From the NCBI RefSeq assembly GCF_001598055.1, contig NZ_CP014844.1, forward strand, positions 4,367,642 to 4,431,641: DNA of 64,000 nt, in the 5' to 3' direction. Position numbers and translations under genes: made by a program. Source of the DNA: Cupriavidus nantongensis (GTDB lineage Bacteria; Pseudomonadota; Gammaproteobacteria; Burkholderiales; Burkholderiaceae). The notes under the pieces are model-generated. The model saw only the letters and a program-made list of their open reading frames with translations. It searched no databases and was not told the origin of the DNA. This document shows, piece by piece, positions 54,625-63,984 of the stretch. Each line of letters opens with the position of its first letter. Position 1 is the stretch's first letter.

Positions 54625-56439
54625 TTACTGGCCCAGCCAGCGCGAGCGCGCCGCATGCCGCCCGCCCTCCGCCTTGAGCTTGAACTGCGCCGCCGGCTCG
54701 CGCGCCAGCGTCACCGGCAGCGCCTGCAGCTCGTCGCGGCGGAACGCGTGCAGCGCGATGCGGTCGCCAGGGCGGTAGCGTGCCAGCAGCTTGTCCAGCT
54801 GGCCCGGCGCCACGCGCACGCCGTCGACGGCGACCAGCAGGTCGCCGGCGGACAGGCCCGCGGCCTGCGCGGCGCCGCCGTCGAGCACCTGGGTCACGCG
54901 CACCCAGCCGTCCTCGGTCTTGACCTTGATCCCCAGCGCGGCGGTGCGCGCCGGCTTCTGCGCCTCGGCCTTGATCCCGAATGTCTTGAACAGCGGCGGC
55001 AGCGGCAACTCGCCGGTGCCTTCGGTAAGCGCGCGCAGCAGCGGCCCCATGCGCAGGCCCGTGACTTCATCGAACAGCGCGTAAACCTCGGCCTCGGTCA
55101 CGCCGCGCTGCACTGCGTCCGGCCCGTAGAAGCCGCGGCCGTAGGCGCGCCACAGCGCGCGCATGACATCGTCGAGCGAGCGCCGCCCGCGGGTCTTGTC
55201 GCGGATGGTCAGGTCCAGCGCCAGCGCCACCAGCGCGCCCTTGGTGTAGTAGCTGACGATGGCGTTGGGCGCGTTCTCGTCCTGGCGGTAGTACTTGGTC
55301 CACGCGTCGAAGGAGCTTTCGGCGACGCTTTGCTTGGTGCGGCCGTTGCCGCGCAGCACGCCGTTCCAGGTCTTGGCCAGCATCTCGACATACTGCGCCT
55401 CGGTGACGCAGCCCGAGCGCACCAGCACCAGGTCGTCGTAGTAGCTGGTAAAGCCCTCGAACAGCCACAGCAGCGGCGTGTAGGTCTCCTGCGCCAGCCG
55501 GTACGGCACGAAGGCGGCCGGCTTGATACGCTTGACGTTCCAGGTGTGGAAATACTCGTGGCTGCACAGTCCGAGGAAGGTGCGGTAGCCCTCGTTGGTT
55601 TCGCTGTTGCCGCGCACCGGCAGGTCGTTGCGCGAGCAGATCAGCGCGGTGCTGGCGCGATGCTCCAGGCCGCCGTAGCCGTCGCTGGTGACCATGGTCA
55701 TGAACACGTAGCGGCGGTTGCTGTCGAGGAACGGCGCCTGCGCGGTGCGCGGCTCGAACAGCCGGATCTGGGTCTCGCAGATGCGCTTCAGGTCGCGGCA
55801 CACGCGCTCGAGGTCCAGCTGCGGCACGCGCCCGGTGAAGACCACGTCGTGCTGCGCGCCGCAGGCGCGGAAGCTGGCCAGCTGGAAGGTGCCCATCTCG
55901 ACCGGGTGGTCGACCAGCTCGTCATAGTCGGCCACCTGGTAGCGGCCGAAGCCGTAGCGCTTCGCTCCGTCGCGGCCGGGCGCCTCGCGCATGGCGGTGG
56001 CCACGCGCCAGTCGCGGTAGGCCTCGCCCGCGGGGGCATGGATGTCGACGGTGCATGGGCGCTCGGCCTGCCCTTCCACGCACAGGAACACCGAGCTGCC
56101 GTTGAAGAAGCCATGGGTGGTGTCCAGGTGCGCGGCGCGCACCGACAGGTCCCACGCGTAGACCTCGTAGCTGAGCGTCAGCGGGCCGTCGGCCAGCGCG
56201 ACCGGCGCGGCCTGCCAGCGCTGCTTGTCGAGCTTGGTCAGCGCGATCTCGCGCCCGCCCGCGTCGGCGCGGATACGCACGATATTGCGCGCGAAGTCCC
56301 GGATCATGTAGCTGCCGGGGATCCACGCCGGCAGCGAGAAACACTGCCCGGCCGGATCGGGCTCGCTCACGGTGACGGTAACGGCAAACAGGTGCGCTTC
56401 AGGCTGAAGCGGGGCGATGGCGTAGCGGATCGGCGTCAT
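54625..56439 (-). CDS. M61-family glycyl aminopeptidase with PDZ domain
   Basis: A 604-residue zinc metallopeptidase. The N-terminal beta domain precedes the catalytic domain with GGLEHRAS near 256 and HEYFHTWNVKRI at 294-305 (HExxH; the third ligand is downstream in LWLFEGFTSYYDDLVL). A C-terminal PDZ domain (about residues 495-580; GLSAGDLLVAVDGVRV) is the family standard. The start MTPIRYAIAPLQPEAHLF gives normal length; there is no obvious signal peptide. Followed by the FUSC gene. Confidence 0.91.
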   Translation of the reverse strand: MTPIRYAIAPLQPEAHLFAVTVTVSEPDPAGQCFSLPAWIPGSYMIRDFARNIVRIRADAGGREIALTKLDKQRWQAAPVALADGPLTLSYEVYAWDLSVRAAHLDTTHGFFNGSSVFLCVEGQAERPCTVDIHAPAGEAYRDWRVATAMREAPGRDGAKRYGFGRYQVADYDELVDHPVEMGTFQLASFRACGAQHDVVFTGRVPQLDLERVCRDLKRICETQIRLFEPRTAQAPFLDSNRRYVFMTMVTSDGYGGLEHRASTALICSRNDLPVRGNSETNEGYRTFLGLCSHEYFHTWNVKRIKPAAFVPYRLAQETYTPLLWLFEGFTSYYDDLVLVRSGCVTEAQYVEMLAKTWNGVLRGNGRTKQSVAESSFDAWTKYYRQDENAPNAIVSYYTKGALVALALDLTIRDKTRGRRSLDDVMRALWRAYGRGFYGPDAVQRGVTEAEVYALFDEVTGLRMGPLLRALTEGTGELPLPPLFKTFGIKAEAQKPARTAALGIKVKTEDGWVRVTQVLDGGAAQAAGLSAGDLLVAVDGVRVAPGQLDKLLARYRPGDRIALHAFRRDELQALPVTLAREPAAQFKLKAEGGRHAARSRWLGQ

Positions 56440-56522
56440 GGGCAGGATTGTAACGTCGGCGCTGCGTGCAGCGCCGACGCGGGAAGGCGCGAAGAAGGCG
56501 CGGCGAGACCGCCCGGTGCCGC

Positions 56523-57527
56523 TCAGCCGCGATTCACATCCACCACCACGCGCCCGCGCATGGCGCCTTCCATGATCTTGCGGCCGGCGTCGATGGCTTC
56601 GCCGAGGCCGATCTCGCGCGTCAGCGCATTCAGCCGGTCCAGTTCCAGGTCGCTGGCCAGGCGCTGCCAGGCCTGTTCGCGCAGCGGCATCGCCGCCATC
56701 ACGCTGTCGATGCCGTGCAGCGTGATGCCGCGCAGGATGAAGGGCGCCACCGAGCCCGGGAAATCCAGCCCCTGCGCCAGCCCGCACGCCGTCACCACGC
56801 CGCCGTAGCGCACCTGTGCGCAGGCATTGACCAGCGTGTGCGAGCCGACCGAATCGACCACCGCGGCCCAGCGTTCCTTCTGCAGCGGCTTGCCCGGCAC
56901 GCCCAGCTCGGCACGGTCGATCACGTCGTGAGCGCCGAGCGCCTTCAGGAAATCTGCCTCGCGCGTCTTGCCGGTGGAAGCCACCACCTGGTAGCCCAGC
57001 TTGCTCAGCAGCGCGATCGCCACCGAACCGACCCCGCCCGAAGCCCCGGTCACCAGCACCTCGCCGTCGCCCGGGCGCACCGGGCCGTTGACGCCGCCGC
57101 GCTCCAGCGCCAGCACCGACAGCATCGCGGTATAGCCCGCGGTGCCGATCGCCATGGCCTGGCGCGTGGTGAAGGCGGCGGGCAGCGGCACCAGCCAGTC
57201 GCCGTTCAGGCGGGCGCGCTGCGCCAGGCAGCCCCAGTGGGTCTCGCCCACGCCGTAGCCGTTCAGCACCACCTTGTCGCCGGCTTTCCAGCGCGGATGC
57301 GCAGACTCAAGCACCGTGCCGGCCCCGTCGATGCCCGCCACCATCGGCCACTTGCGCACCACCGGCGAGTGCCCGGTGATGGCCAGGCCGTCCTTGAAAT
57401 TGATGGTGGAGTAATCAACGGCGACCAGCACGTCGCCATCGGCTGGCAACTGGGCCTCGTCGAGGGTGGCGAGATTGGCCTGGGTGGCGCCGTCGGCCTG
57501 GGTCAGCAGCACTGCCTGGAAAGTCAT
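56523..57527 (-). CDS. acuI: Acrylyl-CoA reductase (AcuI/YhdH family)
   Basis: A 334-residue zinc-free medium-chain dehydrogenase/reductase using NADPH. Motifs are YSTINFKDGLAITG, PMVAGIDGAGTV, the nucleotide-binding VTGASGGVGSVAIALLSKLG, and FILRGITLHGIDSV, the latter typical of YhdH/AcuI. It would reduce acryloyl-CoA to propionyl-CoA or detoxify related enones. Start MTFQAVLLTQADG follows AGGAGAC. The role of the enzyme in this organism is inferred. Confidence 0.86.
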   Translation of the reverse strand: MTFQAVLLTQADGATQANLATLDEAQLPADGDVLVAVDYSTINFKDGLAITGHSPVVRKWPMVAGIDGAGTVLESAHPRWKAGDKVVLNGYGVGETHWGCLAQRARLNGDWLVPLPAAFTTRQAMAIGTAGYTAMLSVLALERGGVNGPVRPGDGEVLVTGASGGVGSVAIALLSKLGYQVVASTGKTREADFLKALGAHDVIDRAELGVPGKPLQKERWAAVVDSVGSHTLVNACAQVRYGGVVTACGLAQGLDFPGSVAPFILRGITLHGIDSVMAAMPLREQAWQRLASDLELDRLNALTREIGLGEAIDAGRKIMEGAMRGRVVVDVNRG

Positions 57528-57639
57528 GGTGTCTCCTTGGTCGCCTGGCGGCGATCGCATGCAATGATGGGAAAGGCAGAAAGCATGACGGCCGGACAGG
57601 TCCGGCCGTCGCTCGGGCCGGGACAGGTCCGGCGCGCGC

Positions 57640-58398
57640 TTACTTCTTGATGCTGGCGAGCTTGCGTTCCAGCGTGGCGACGTCCGCCGCGCCGGGGATG
57701 CGGGTGCCGTCGGTGAAGAACACCGCCGGAGTGCCGGTCACGTTCATGCTGTGACCCAAGGCCAGGTTCTCTTCCAGCGGCGTCTTGCAGCTGCCGTTGC
57801 CGGTCAGCGCCACCTGCTTGAGCATCCAGTCGCGCCAGGCCTTGGTGCGGTCGGCCGCGCACCAGACCTGCCTGGACTTGGTCTCAGAATCCGGCGACAG
57901 CACCGGGTACAGGAAGGTGTACACGGTAATGTTGTCCATCTGCTGGAAGGTCTGCTCGATGCGCTTGCAGTAGCCGCAATTGGGATCGGAGAACACCGCC
58001 ACCTGGCGGCTGCCATCGCCCTTGGTCCACTTGATCGCGCGCGCCAGCGGCAGGTCCGACCACTTGATGCGGTTGATCTCCGCCAGCCGCTCCTCGGTCA
58101 GGTTGGTGCCGGTGCGGGTATCGATCATCTCGCCGTTCAGGATGTAGCGGCCGGTGGCGTCGGTGTACACCACCTGGCCGCCGATATTGGCTTCGAACAG
58201 GCCCGGCACCGGGGTCTTGCCGACGCTCTTCACTTCGGCGCGGCCGCCCAGCATCTTCTGCAGCGACTCCTTGATGCGGTCGGTGCCGGGCTCGCCCGCC
58301 GCCATGGCGTGCAGCGCGAAGCCGGCCGCGGCCAGTCCGCCGGCAATGGCGGTGATGGTGGCATAGACGGCGGGACGGCGGCGCAGGGATGGGAACAT
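57640..58398 (-). CDS. dsbC: Thiol:disulfide interchange protein DsbC
   Basis: Periplasmic disulfide isomerase of 252 residues. A signal/anchor sequence (residues about 10-33) is followed by the dimerisation domain (GGRAEVKSVGKTPVPGLFEA) and a thioredoxin fold with active-site CGYC (131-134), plus a structural pair at about 170 and 194. VTGTPAVFFTDG carries the cis-proline. Start at 58398 gives MFPSLRRRPA. Divergent from nothing; the next gene is 58476-59765 on the same strand. Confidence 0.92.
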   Translation of the reverse strand: MFPSLRRRPAVYATITAIAGGLAAAGFALHAMAAGEPGTDRIKESLQKMLGGRAEVKSVGKTPVPGLFEANIGGQVVYTDATGRYILNGEMIDTRTGTNLTEERLAEINRIKWSDLPLARAIKWTKGDGSRQVAVFSDPNCGYCKRIEQTFQQMDNITVYTFLYPVLSPDSETKSRQVWCAADRTKAWRDWMLKQVALTGNGSCKTPLEENLALGHSMNVTGTPAVFFTDGTRIPGAADVATLERKLASIKK

Positions 58399-58420
58399 GT
58401 TGACTCCAGGAATTCGGTAA

Positions 58421-58450
58421 GGGGGCGTGTGGGGGCGTGTGGGGGCGTAC
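58421..58450. repeat. Three-copy 10-bp tandem repeat
   Basis: GGGGGCGTGT occurs twice at 58421-58440 and once more as GGGGGCGTAC at 58441-58450. It lies between dsbC and the hydroxylase gene and may vary in copy number by slippage. Confidence 0.85.
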
Positions 58451-58475
58451 GGGGTCGGACGGTATGCGTGCGAAC

Positions 58476-59765
58476 CTAGCCGAGTGCGCGCCCGATCAGC
58501 ATGCGCTTGAGCAGCGACTGGCCGCCGACCGCGCGCATGCCGGTATTGCGCACCACCCGCGCCACGCTGCCCGGCAGCGAGAACAGCCGGTGCAGCCCGT
58601 CGGTGGCCGCGGTCAGCGATAACAAATCGGTGGCGCGCGCGCGCTCGTAGCGGCGCAGCAGGCGCAGGTCGCCCTCGCTGCGGAAAGGTTCTTTGTCGGC
58701 CATCACGCGGCCAAGTTCCGCGACGTCGCGCAGGCCCAGGTTCATGCCCTGGCCGGCCAGCGGATGCACCACGTGGGCGGCGTCGCCCACCAGCGCCACA
58801 TGCGGCTGCACGAACTGGTCGGCACGCTGCAGTACCAGCGGGAAGCCCTGCGCGGGGGTCACGCAGCGCAGCGCGCCGAACTGCGCGCCGACCGCGCCAC
58901 TGGCGCCCTGCATCACGGTGGCGGCGAGCGCCTCGGGCGACAGCGCCAACAGCTCGCGCGCGTGGGCCTCGTCGGCGGACCAGACCATCGATACATGGTT
59001 GTCCGGCAGCGGCAGCATGGCCAGAACTTCGCCGTTGGCGGGTTCCTCGTCGGCCATCAGCTTTTCCGGCGCGCCCAGGAACCACTGCCAGGCGGTTTCA
59101 CGATGCGGCCGCTCGCAGGCAAAGTTGGCGACCACGCCAAGCTGGCGGTACTTGCGCGTGCTGACGCCGATATGGCATTGCTGGCGCAGCCACGAGCGCG
59201 CGCCGTCGGCGCCGATCGCCAGCGCGGTGCGCACCTTGCTGCCGTTGTCCAGCGTCAGGGTGATGCCGTCGGGGTCGCGCTCGCACACACCCGCGGTGCC
59301 GTCGTGCCACGTCACCTGGTGCTGGAAACCGAGCGCGGTGTCGAGCGCGCGCTCGACCAGCCGCGACTCGATGATCCACGCCAGCTGCGGCACCGCCGCG
59401 GCATACGCTGAAAAATGCAGGTCGCCGTCGAAGCTGGGCGAGGTCTCGGCGGCACTGACGTCGCCGAATACGCGCATGTCGCGCACCGGCTGGATCCGCG
59501 CCGGGTCCAGCGCCTCCCACACGCGCATGCGCTCGAGCAGCGCCTGCGAGCTGGCGGAGAAGGCGTAGATGCGGCTGTCCCAGTCGTCCGGCCCGGCACC
59601 GGCCCCTGCGCGCGCGGGCCTGGGCGCGATCAGCGCGACGTCCATGCCCTGCTGCGCCAGCAGCAGCGCGCAGGACTTGCCAACGATGCCGCCGCCGACG
59701 ACGGCAACCTGGAAAGCGGAGGATTTGCGCGCGGCAGGTCGCGCGGACGCGTGGGATCGGGTCAT
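58476..59765 (-). CDS. UbiH/UbiF/VisC/COQ6-family FAD hydroxylase
   Basis: A 429-residue flavoprotein monooxygenase probably acting in ubiquinone ring hydroxylation. FAD motifs are VAVVGGGIVGKSCALLLAQQG near residues 20-40 (GxGxxG), a DG-type ALAIGADGARS near 185, and LVGDAAHVVHPLAGQGMN near 325. The C-terminal GQSLLKRMLIGRALG is family-like. Which ring position it oxidises cannot be read from sequence. Starts divergent from the secreted repeat protein gene. Confidence 0.87.
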   Translation of the reverse strand: MTRSHASARPAARKSSAFQVAVVGGGIVGKSCALLLAQQGMDVALIAPRPARAGAGAGPDDWDSRIYAFSASSQALLERMRVWEALDPARIQPVRDMRVFGDVSAAETSPSFDGDLHFSAYAAAVPQLAWIIESRLVERALDTALGFQHQVTWHDGTAGVCERDPDGITLTLDNGSKVRTALAIGADGARSWLRQQCHIGVSTRKYRQLGVVANFACERPHRETAWQWFLGAPEKLMADEEPANGEVLAMLPLPDNHVSMVWSADEAHARELLALSPEALAATVMQGASGAVGAQFGALRCVTPAQGFPLVLQRADQFVQPHVALVGDAAHVVHPLAGQGMNLGLRDVAELGRVMADKEPFRSEGDLRLLRRYERARATDLLSLTAATDGLHRLFSLPGSVARVVRNTGMRAVGGQSLLKRMLIGRALG

Positions 59766-59911
59766 GGCTGGATTATAGCCACGTCACTCCGGGGCCTGTC
59801 CGCGCCAGGCGGCGCCCCGGTGCAGCAAGAAGCGTCCGACGCTGCGCCCTCATCGGCCGGCCCTTATAGCTGCACGTCATAAGCCTTAGAACAAAACAAT
59901 AGGGTCGGCGC

Positions 59912-59942
59912 TTGCGCCCACCGACACGCCGGGGCCTATATT
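59912..59942 (+). promoter_or_regulatory. Candidate promoter for the TDGA-repeat gene
   Basis: TTGCGC (59912-59917) and TATATT (59937-59942) are separated by 19 bp, longer than normal, as in promoters that need MerR-type activators. No clear dyad is seen between them. About 50 bp before the start codon. Confidence 0.35.
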
Positions 59943-59993
59943 GAAGCGAACATTTCTGACCGGGGAACTCACCACCTGAAGGGAGGTGGAAAA

Positions 59994-60239
59994 ATGATCA
60001 AACAAGCATTATTGATTGCCGTCGTCACCGCTGGGGCCATGGGCACGGCATTCGGGGGTACCGGTCTTCGCGACGTCTATACGGATGGCGCGAAGGTTTC
60101 GAAGTTTGATGTCTACACCGATGGTGCCAAGGTTTCAAAGTTTGATGTCTACACCGACGGCGCGCGGGGAACCCGCGACACGTTCACCGACGGCGCAAAA
60201 ACCACGGATATGCGCGACCAATTCAGCGACGGCGCCTGA
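59994..60239 (+). CDS. Small secreted protein with TDGA repeats
   Basis: An 81-residue protein with a signal peptide (MIKQALLIAVVTAGAMGTAF) and five units of the pattern D-x-[YF]-[TS]-D-G-A: DVYTDGA three times, then DTFTDGA and DQFSDGA. The first three units are spaced by KVSKF and are nearly identical in DNA, so they arose by tandem duplication. A very strong Shine-Dalgarno (GGGAGGTGG) precedes the ATG and a terminator follows, indicating high, independent expression. Similar small repeat proteins seem common in Burkholderiales, but I know no function. Confidence 0.82.
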   Translation: MIKQALLIAVVTAGAMGTAFGGTGLRDVYTDGAKVSKFDVYTDGAKVSKFDVYTDGARGTRDTFTDGAKTTDMRDQFSDGA

Positions 60240-60275
60240 TCACCACCATAACGATCCGGCACCAGACCACGATGC

Positions 60276-60307
60276 ACGGCCAAGCTGACACCTTGGCCGT
60301 TTTGTTT
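60276..60307 (+). terminator. Terminator after the TDGA-repeat gene
   Basis: ACGGCCAAG and CTTGGCCGT pair around a 7-nt loop (60276-60300) followed by TTTTGTTT. Confidence 0.88.
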
Positions 60308-60524
60308 GCCAGGGCGTCGCTTCTGCCCTGACACCGCTCCAGCCCCCCAAAAGGTTACAATCGCGGTTTTCCGTGGCAACGCGTGCAACTTCGCCGAGCC
60401 AGCGCGATGTGATGTCTTTGTCTCGTCCCGATGCAGCCCCCCGCGGTAGCGCGCGATGCGCGGCCACCACGGCGCTGCGGGCACCGGTGGCATCACGCAA
60501 CCCATTGATTCCGAAGACCACACC

Positions 60525-61616
<1,092 letters not shown>

Positions 61617-61666
61617 GCCAAAGCTGTTGATTCAAGATGTCTCACGACATATCGAGACCATCAAGA

Positions 61667-61692
61667 AGCCCAGCAACTGCTGGGCTTTTTTC
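61667..61692 (+). terminator. Terminator after ychF
   Basis: AGCCCAGC (61667-61674), AACT loop, GCTGGGCT (61679-61686), then a run of T residues. About 50 bp beyond the ychF stop. Confidence 0.9.
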
Positions 61693-61891
61693 TTCCTCAC
61701 GGCAGCGGACGATGGTTTAGCACCGCTCAGCCGCCTCGCCGCGACGAATGCCAGCGCGCTGCCCCAAAGCCGTACACGGGACGTGCGCGACCAGCGTGGC
61801 TTCCACACCACCCTGCACAGTCAGATCCCAAGCAAGTTCGGAAATTTCAGTACTGCTTTGAGGATTCCTCTCACATTTATTTCCTCCTGCG

Positions 61892-62074
61892 TTGTCCAGC
61901 ATGAATCCTGAAGGCCTCCATACCGGGCCGTGCGTGCTGAAGGTACGTGGAGAGCACTGGCTGGCATTGGAATATCCTCGACAACCCGAAACCTTGCTAC
62001 TTAAGGGCGCACCACAAATATCACTCGATATGAGTCTTCCAGTACGTTTCAACTGGAAATCCGCATGGAGGTGA
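61892..62074 (+). CDS. Possible small protein ahead of the flavoprotein gene
   Basis: A 60-codon frame (from TTG at 61892, or 57 codons from ATG at 61901; MNPEGLHTGPCVLKVRGEHW) that ends 5 nt before the flavoprotein ATG at 62080. I recognise no family. Its stop/start spacing would allow coupled translation, but there is no Shine-Dalgarno and it could be chance. Confidence 0.25.
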   Translation: MSSMNPEGLHTGPCVLKVRGEHWLALEYPRQPETLLLKGAPQISLDMSLPVRFNWKSAWR

Positions 62075-62079
62075 ACGCA

Positions 62080-63897
62080 ATGCAAGAATATTACCCAAAC
62101 ATCATTATTGGCGGGGGCCCTGCCGGGCTTAATATGGCCCTTGGACTCAGCAAGCGCAGCATCGAATATCTCTTGCTAGAAGCAAGCGAAAGTGTTGGCG
62201 GACAATGGGACCGCCATCCTGTATGCGGCCAACTAATTTCGCTCAACAAAAAATACGTCCCCGGTGAAAATCACACCTATCGAATGCGCTATGACTGGCA
62301 CTCACTCAGTACCATCAGCGCTGAAGATGTAGCCAAAGACCCCAAACTCCTGTTTACCGAATGGACATCAGAACATTGGCCACCTGCAAAGATTTACAAA
62401 GAGTATCTGAAGTATGTGGCCGAACGGATGGGACTGACAAAGCATATTCGCACCGGCACGTATGTTCGCCGTGTGTCGCGAAACAATGGTCACTTCACCG
62501 TCCAAATATCTGACTCTGTATGCACCTCAGCAGATCGAATATTTTTCGCCACGGGAAAATCGGAACCTATTCTGCCTGATATAAAAGGTATCGGCCCTGA
62601 TACCTGTACCTTGTACGAAGACTTCGATGCTGACATGGCTGCTGAGCGCTACAGGAACAAGATTGTCGTCGTGCTGGGACGAGGTAACTCTGCTTTCGAA
62701 ATCGCGCATCACCTTGTCGATATTACGGCTGAGACGCGCGTTGTCACACGTTCCTTACCGTTGTTCGCTCGGCAGACTCACAACGTACACGATTTACGTG
62801 CTCAAGTTTCGGATATCTTTGACCTGATGCAACTCAAGTCGAACAACAATATTGTTAGTGACCGTATCGTAGAGGTTCATCGGATAGCCGGCGGAAAGAA
62901 CGATGGGCGGCTGTTGATTCGCTACGAAACACCCTGTCCCCATTGGACGCCGCCGAGATGGTTGAAGCGATCGGGAATCATAGATGATCTGATTGTTTGT
63001 TGCGGATTTAACTACACCATGCCCCATATCTTCGATATGGAGACCGTCCGGCCAGCCACGGACGAGAAAGGGAAGTACTACCTCCTCACATCAAGTTGGG
63101 AGTCCGTGACGGAGCCTGGTCTGTATTTCATAGGTGCCTCGATGCGCGTCAACGACCCAGACGCCGCTTCTGGTTTTGTACATGGCTTTCGATGCAACAT
63201 TCAGGCACTGGGCAACATCATCGCGGAACGACATCATGATATGGCGCTTAAGCCGATATTTGAGTGCAAAGTACCGATGGAAGACCCTGCTAGTGCACTC
63301 ACCGCTCTTGCAGAATTCATCGTTCAGTATGTAAGTTCCAGCATGTCCTTGTTTGAACTCTTCAGCTATTTCGGAAGCGCTGTCACGTTTGAAGAAAGCG
63401 ATGAGGAAAGCGTTGTTCGTGCATGTGTGTGGCCAGCATTTCCGCGCGAGTACAACTACGAACGTTGGGGAAATGAACAGAATCGGATTGAAATAGTTTT
63501 CCAGTATGGTTTTTCCCAGTATGGAAATGGCGAACTCCCAACGCACTACTTCACGCTACCAGCGGATCATTTCGACACATCCAAGAGCGCGTATATTCAC
63601 CCTGTCCTCCATGTTTTCCGCGGAGGCGTGGAAGTCGATTCACTCCATATGCAGGAGAGCCTAATCGGTCGTTGGGATCTGGACGACTACGTTGATGCCG
63701 AGACCAACGTTGACCAGTACAGGAACGTCGCTTTCAATGCTTGCTCCTGTGCGCTGGGCCTTGAAGAGCGCCGGAGCACGCTGCCAGTGCACGATGAGCA
63801 TGTAGGTAAATGCTATCCGTTGATGAGCGAGGAAGAAGTTGCCGAGGCACTGCGGGTGCAGCCAACCCTGGCGTGGCTTATGAGAACACAACCCTAA
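62080..63897 (+). CDS. FAD/NAD(P)-dependent oxidoreductase, FOXRED2-like
   Basis: A 605-residue flavoprotein. FAD motif IIIGGGPAGLNMALGLSKR (residues 8-26) and the second dinucleotide motif VVVLGRGNSAFEIAHHL (about 199-215). Segments LISLNKKYVPG, RYDWHSL, GRGNSAFE and GFVHGFRCNIQALG recall the eukaryotic ER flavoprotein FOXRED2 and its bacterial relatives. A 200-residue C-terminal region (after about 405) has no domain I know. GGAGGTG lies 8 nt before ATG 62080, which decides this start over 62065. Low GC and flat codon use suggest transfer. The substrate is unknown; relatives occur in natural-product loci. Confidence 0.8.
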   Translation: MQEYYPNIIIGGGPAGLNMALGLSKRSIEYLLLEASESVGGQWDRHPVCGQLISLNKKYVPGENHTYRMRYDWHSLSTISAEDVAKDPKLLFTEWTSEHWPPAKIYKEYLKYVAERMGLTKHIRTGTYVRRVSRNNGHFTVQISDSVCTSADRIFFATGKSEPILPDIKGIGPDTCTLYEDFDADMAAERYRNKIVVVLGRGNSAFEIAHHLVDITAETRVVTRSLPLFARQTHNVHDLRAQVSDIFDLMQLKSNNNIVSDRIVEVHRIAGGKNDGRLLIRYETPCPHWTPPRWLKRSGIIDDLIVCCGFNYTMPHIFDMETVRPATDEKGKYYLLTSSWESVTEPGLYFIGASMRVNDPDAASGFVHGFRCNIQALGNIIAERHHDMALKPIFECKVPMEDPASALTALAEFIVQYVSSSMSLFELFSYFGSAVTFEESDEESVVRACVWPAFPREYNYERWGNEQNRIEIVFQYGFSQYGNGELPTHYFTLPADHFDTSKSAYIHPVLHVFRGGVEVDSLHMQESLIGRWDLDDYVDAETNVDQYRNVAFNACSCALGLEERRSTLPVHDEHVGKCYPLMSEEEVAEALRVQPTLAWLMRTQP

Positions 63898-63984
63898 GAC
63901 TTCCTCTCCGGCCACAAGCGGTGGAAGAATGGCTGATGAACAGCGTGACGCTGACCTGAATCAGGTCGATAGAAGGGACTATCC

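Larger units (their letters stand above)
61617..62079. other. Low-GC intergenic region before the flavoprotein gene
   Basis: After the ychF terminator the base composition drops abruptly, and codon use in the following gene is unlike the rest of the window. The region holds two overlapping small reading frames (plus 61892-62074, minus 61717-61902). Neither has a convincing start signal, and both are uncertain. It may hold a promoter for the flavoprotein and the remains of an insertion border. Confidence 0.5.

Noticed and set aside
61870..61880. Minus-strand GGAGGAAAT with a following ATG
   Set aside because: The ATG is followed at once by TGA; the alternative GTG gives only 17 residues.
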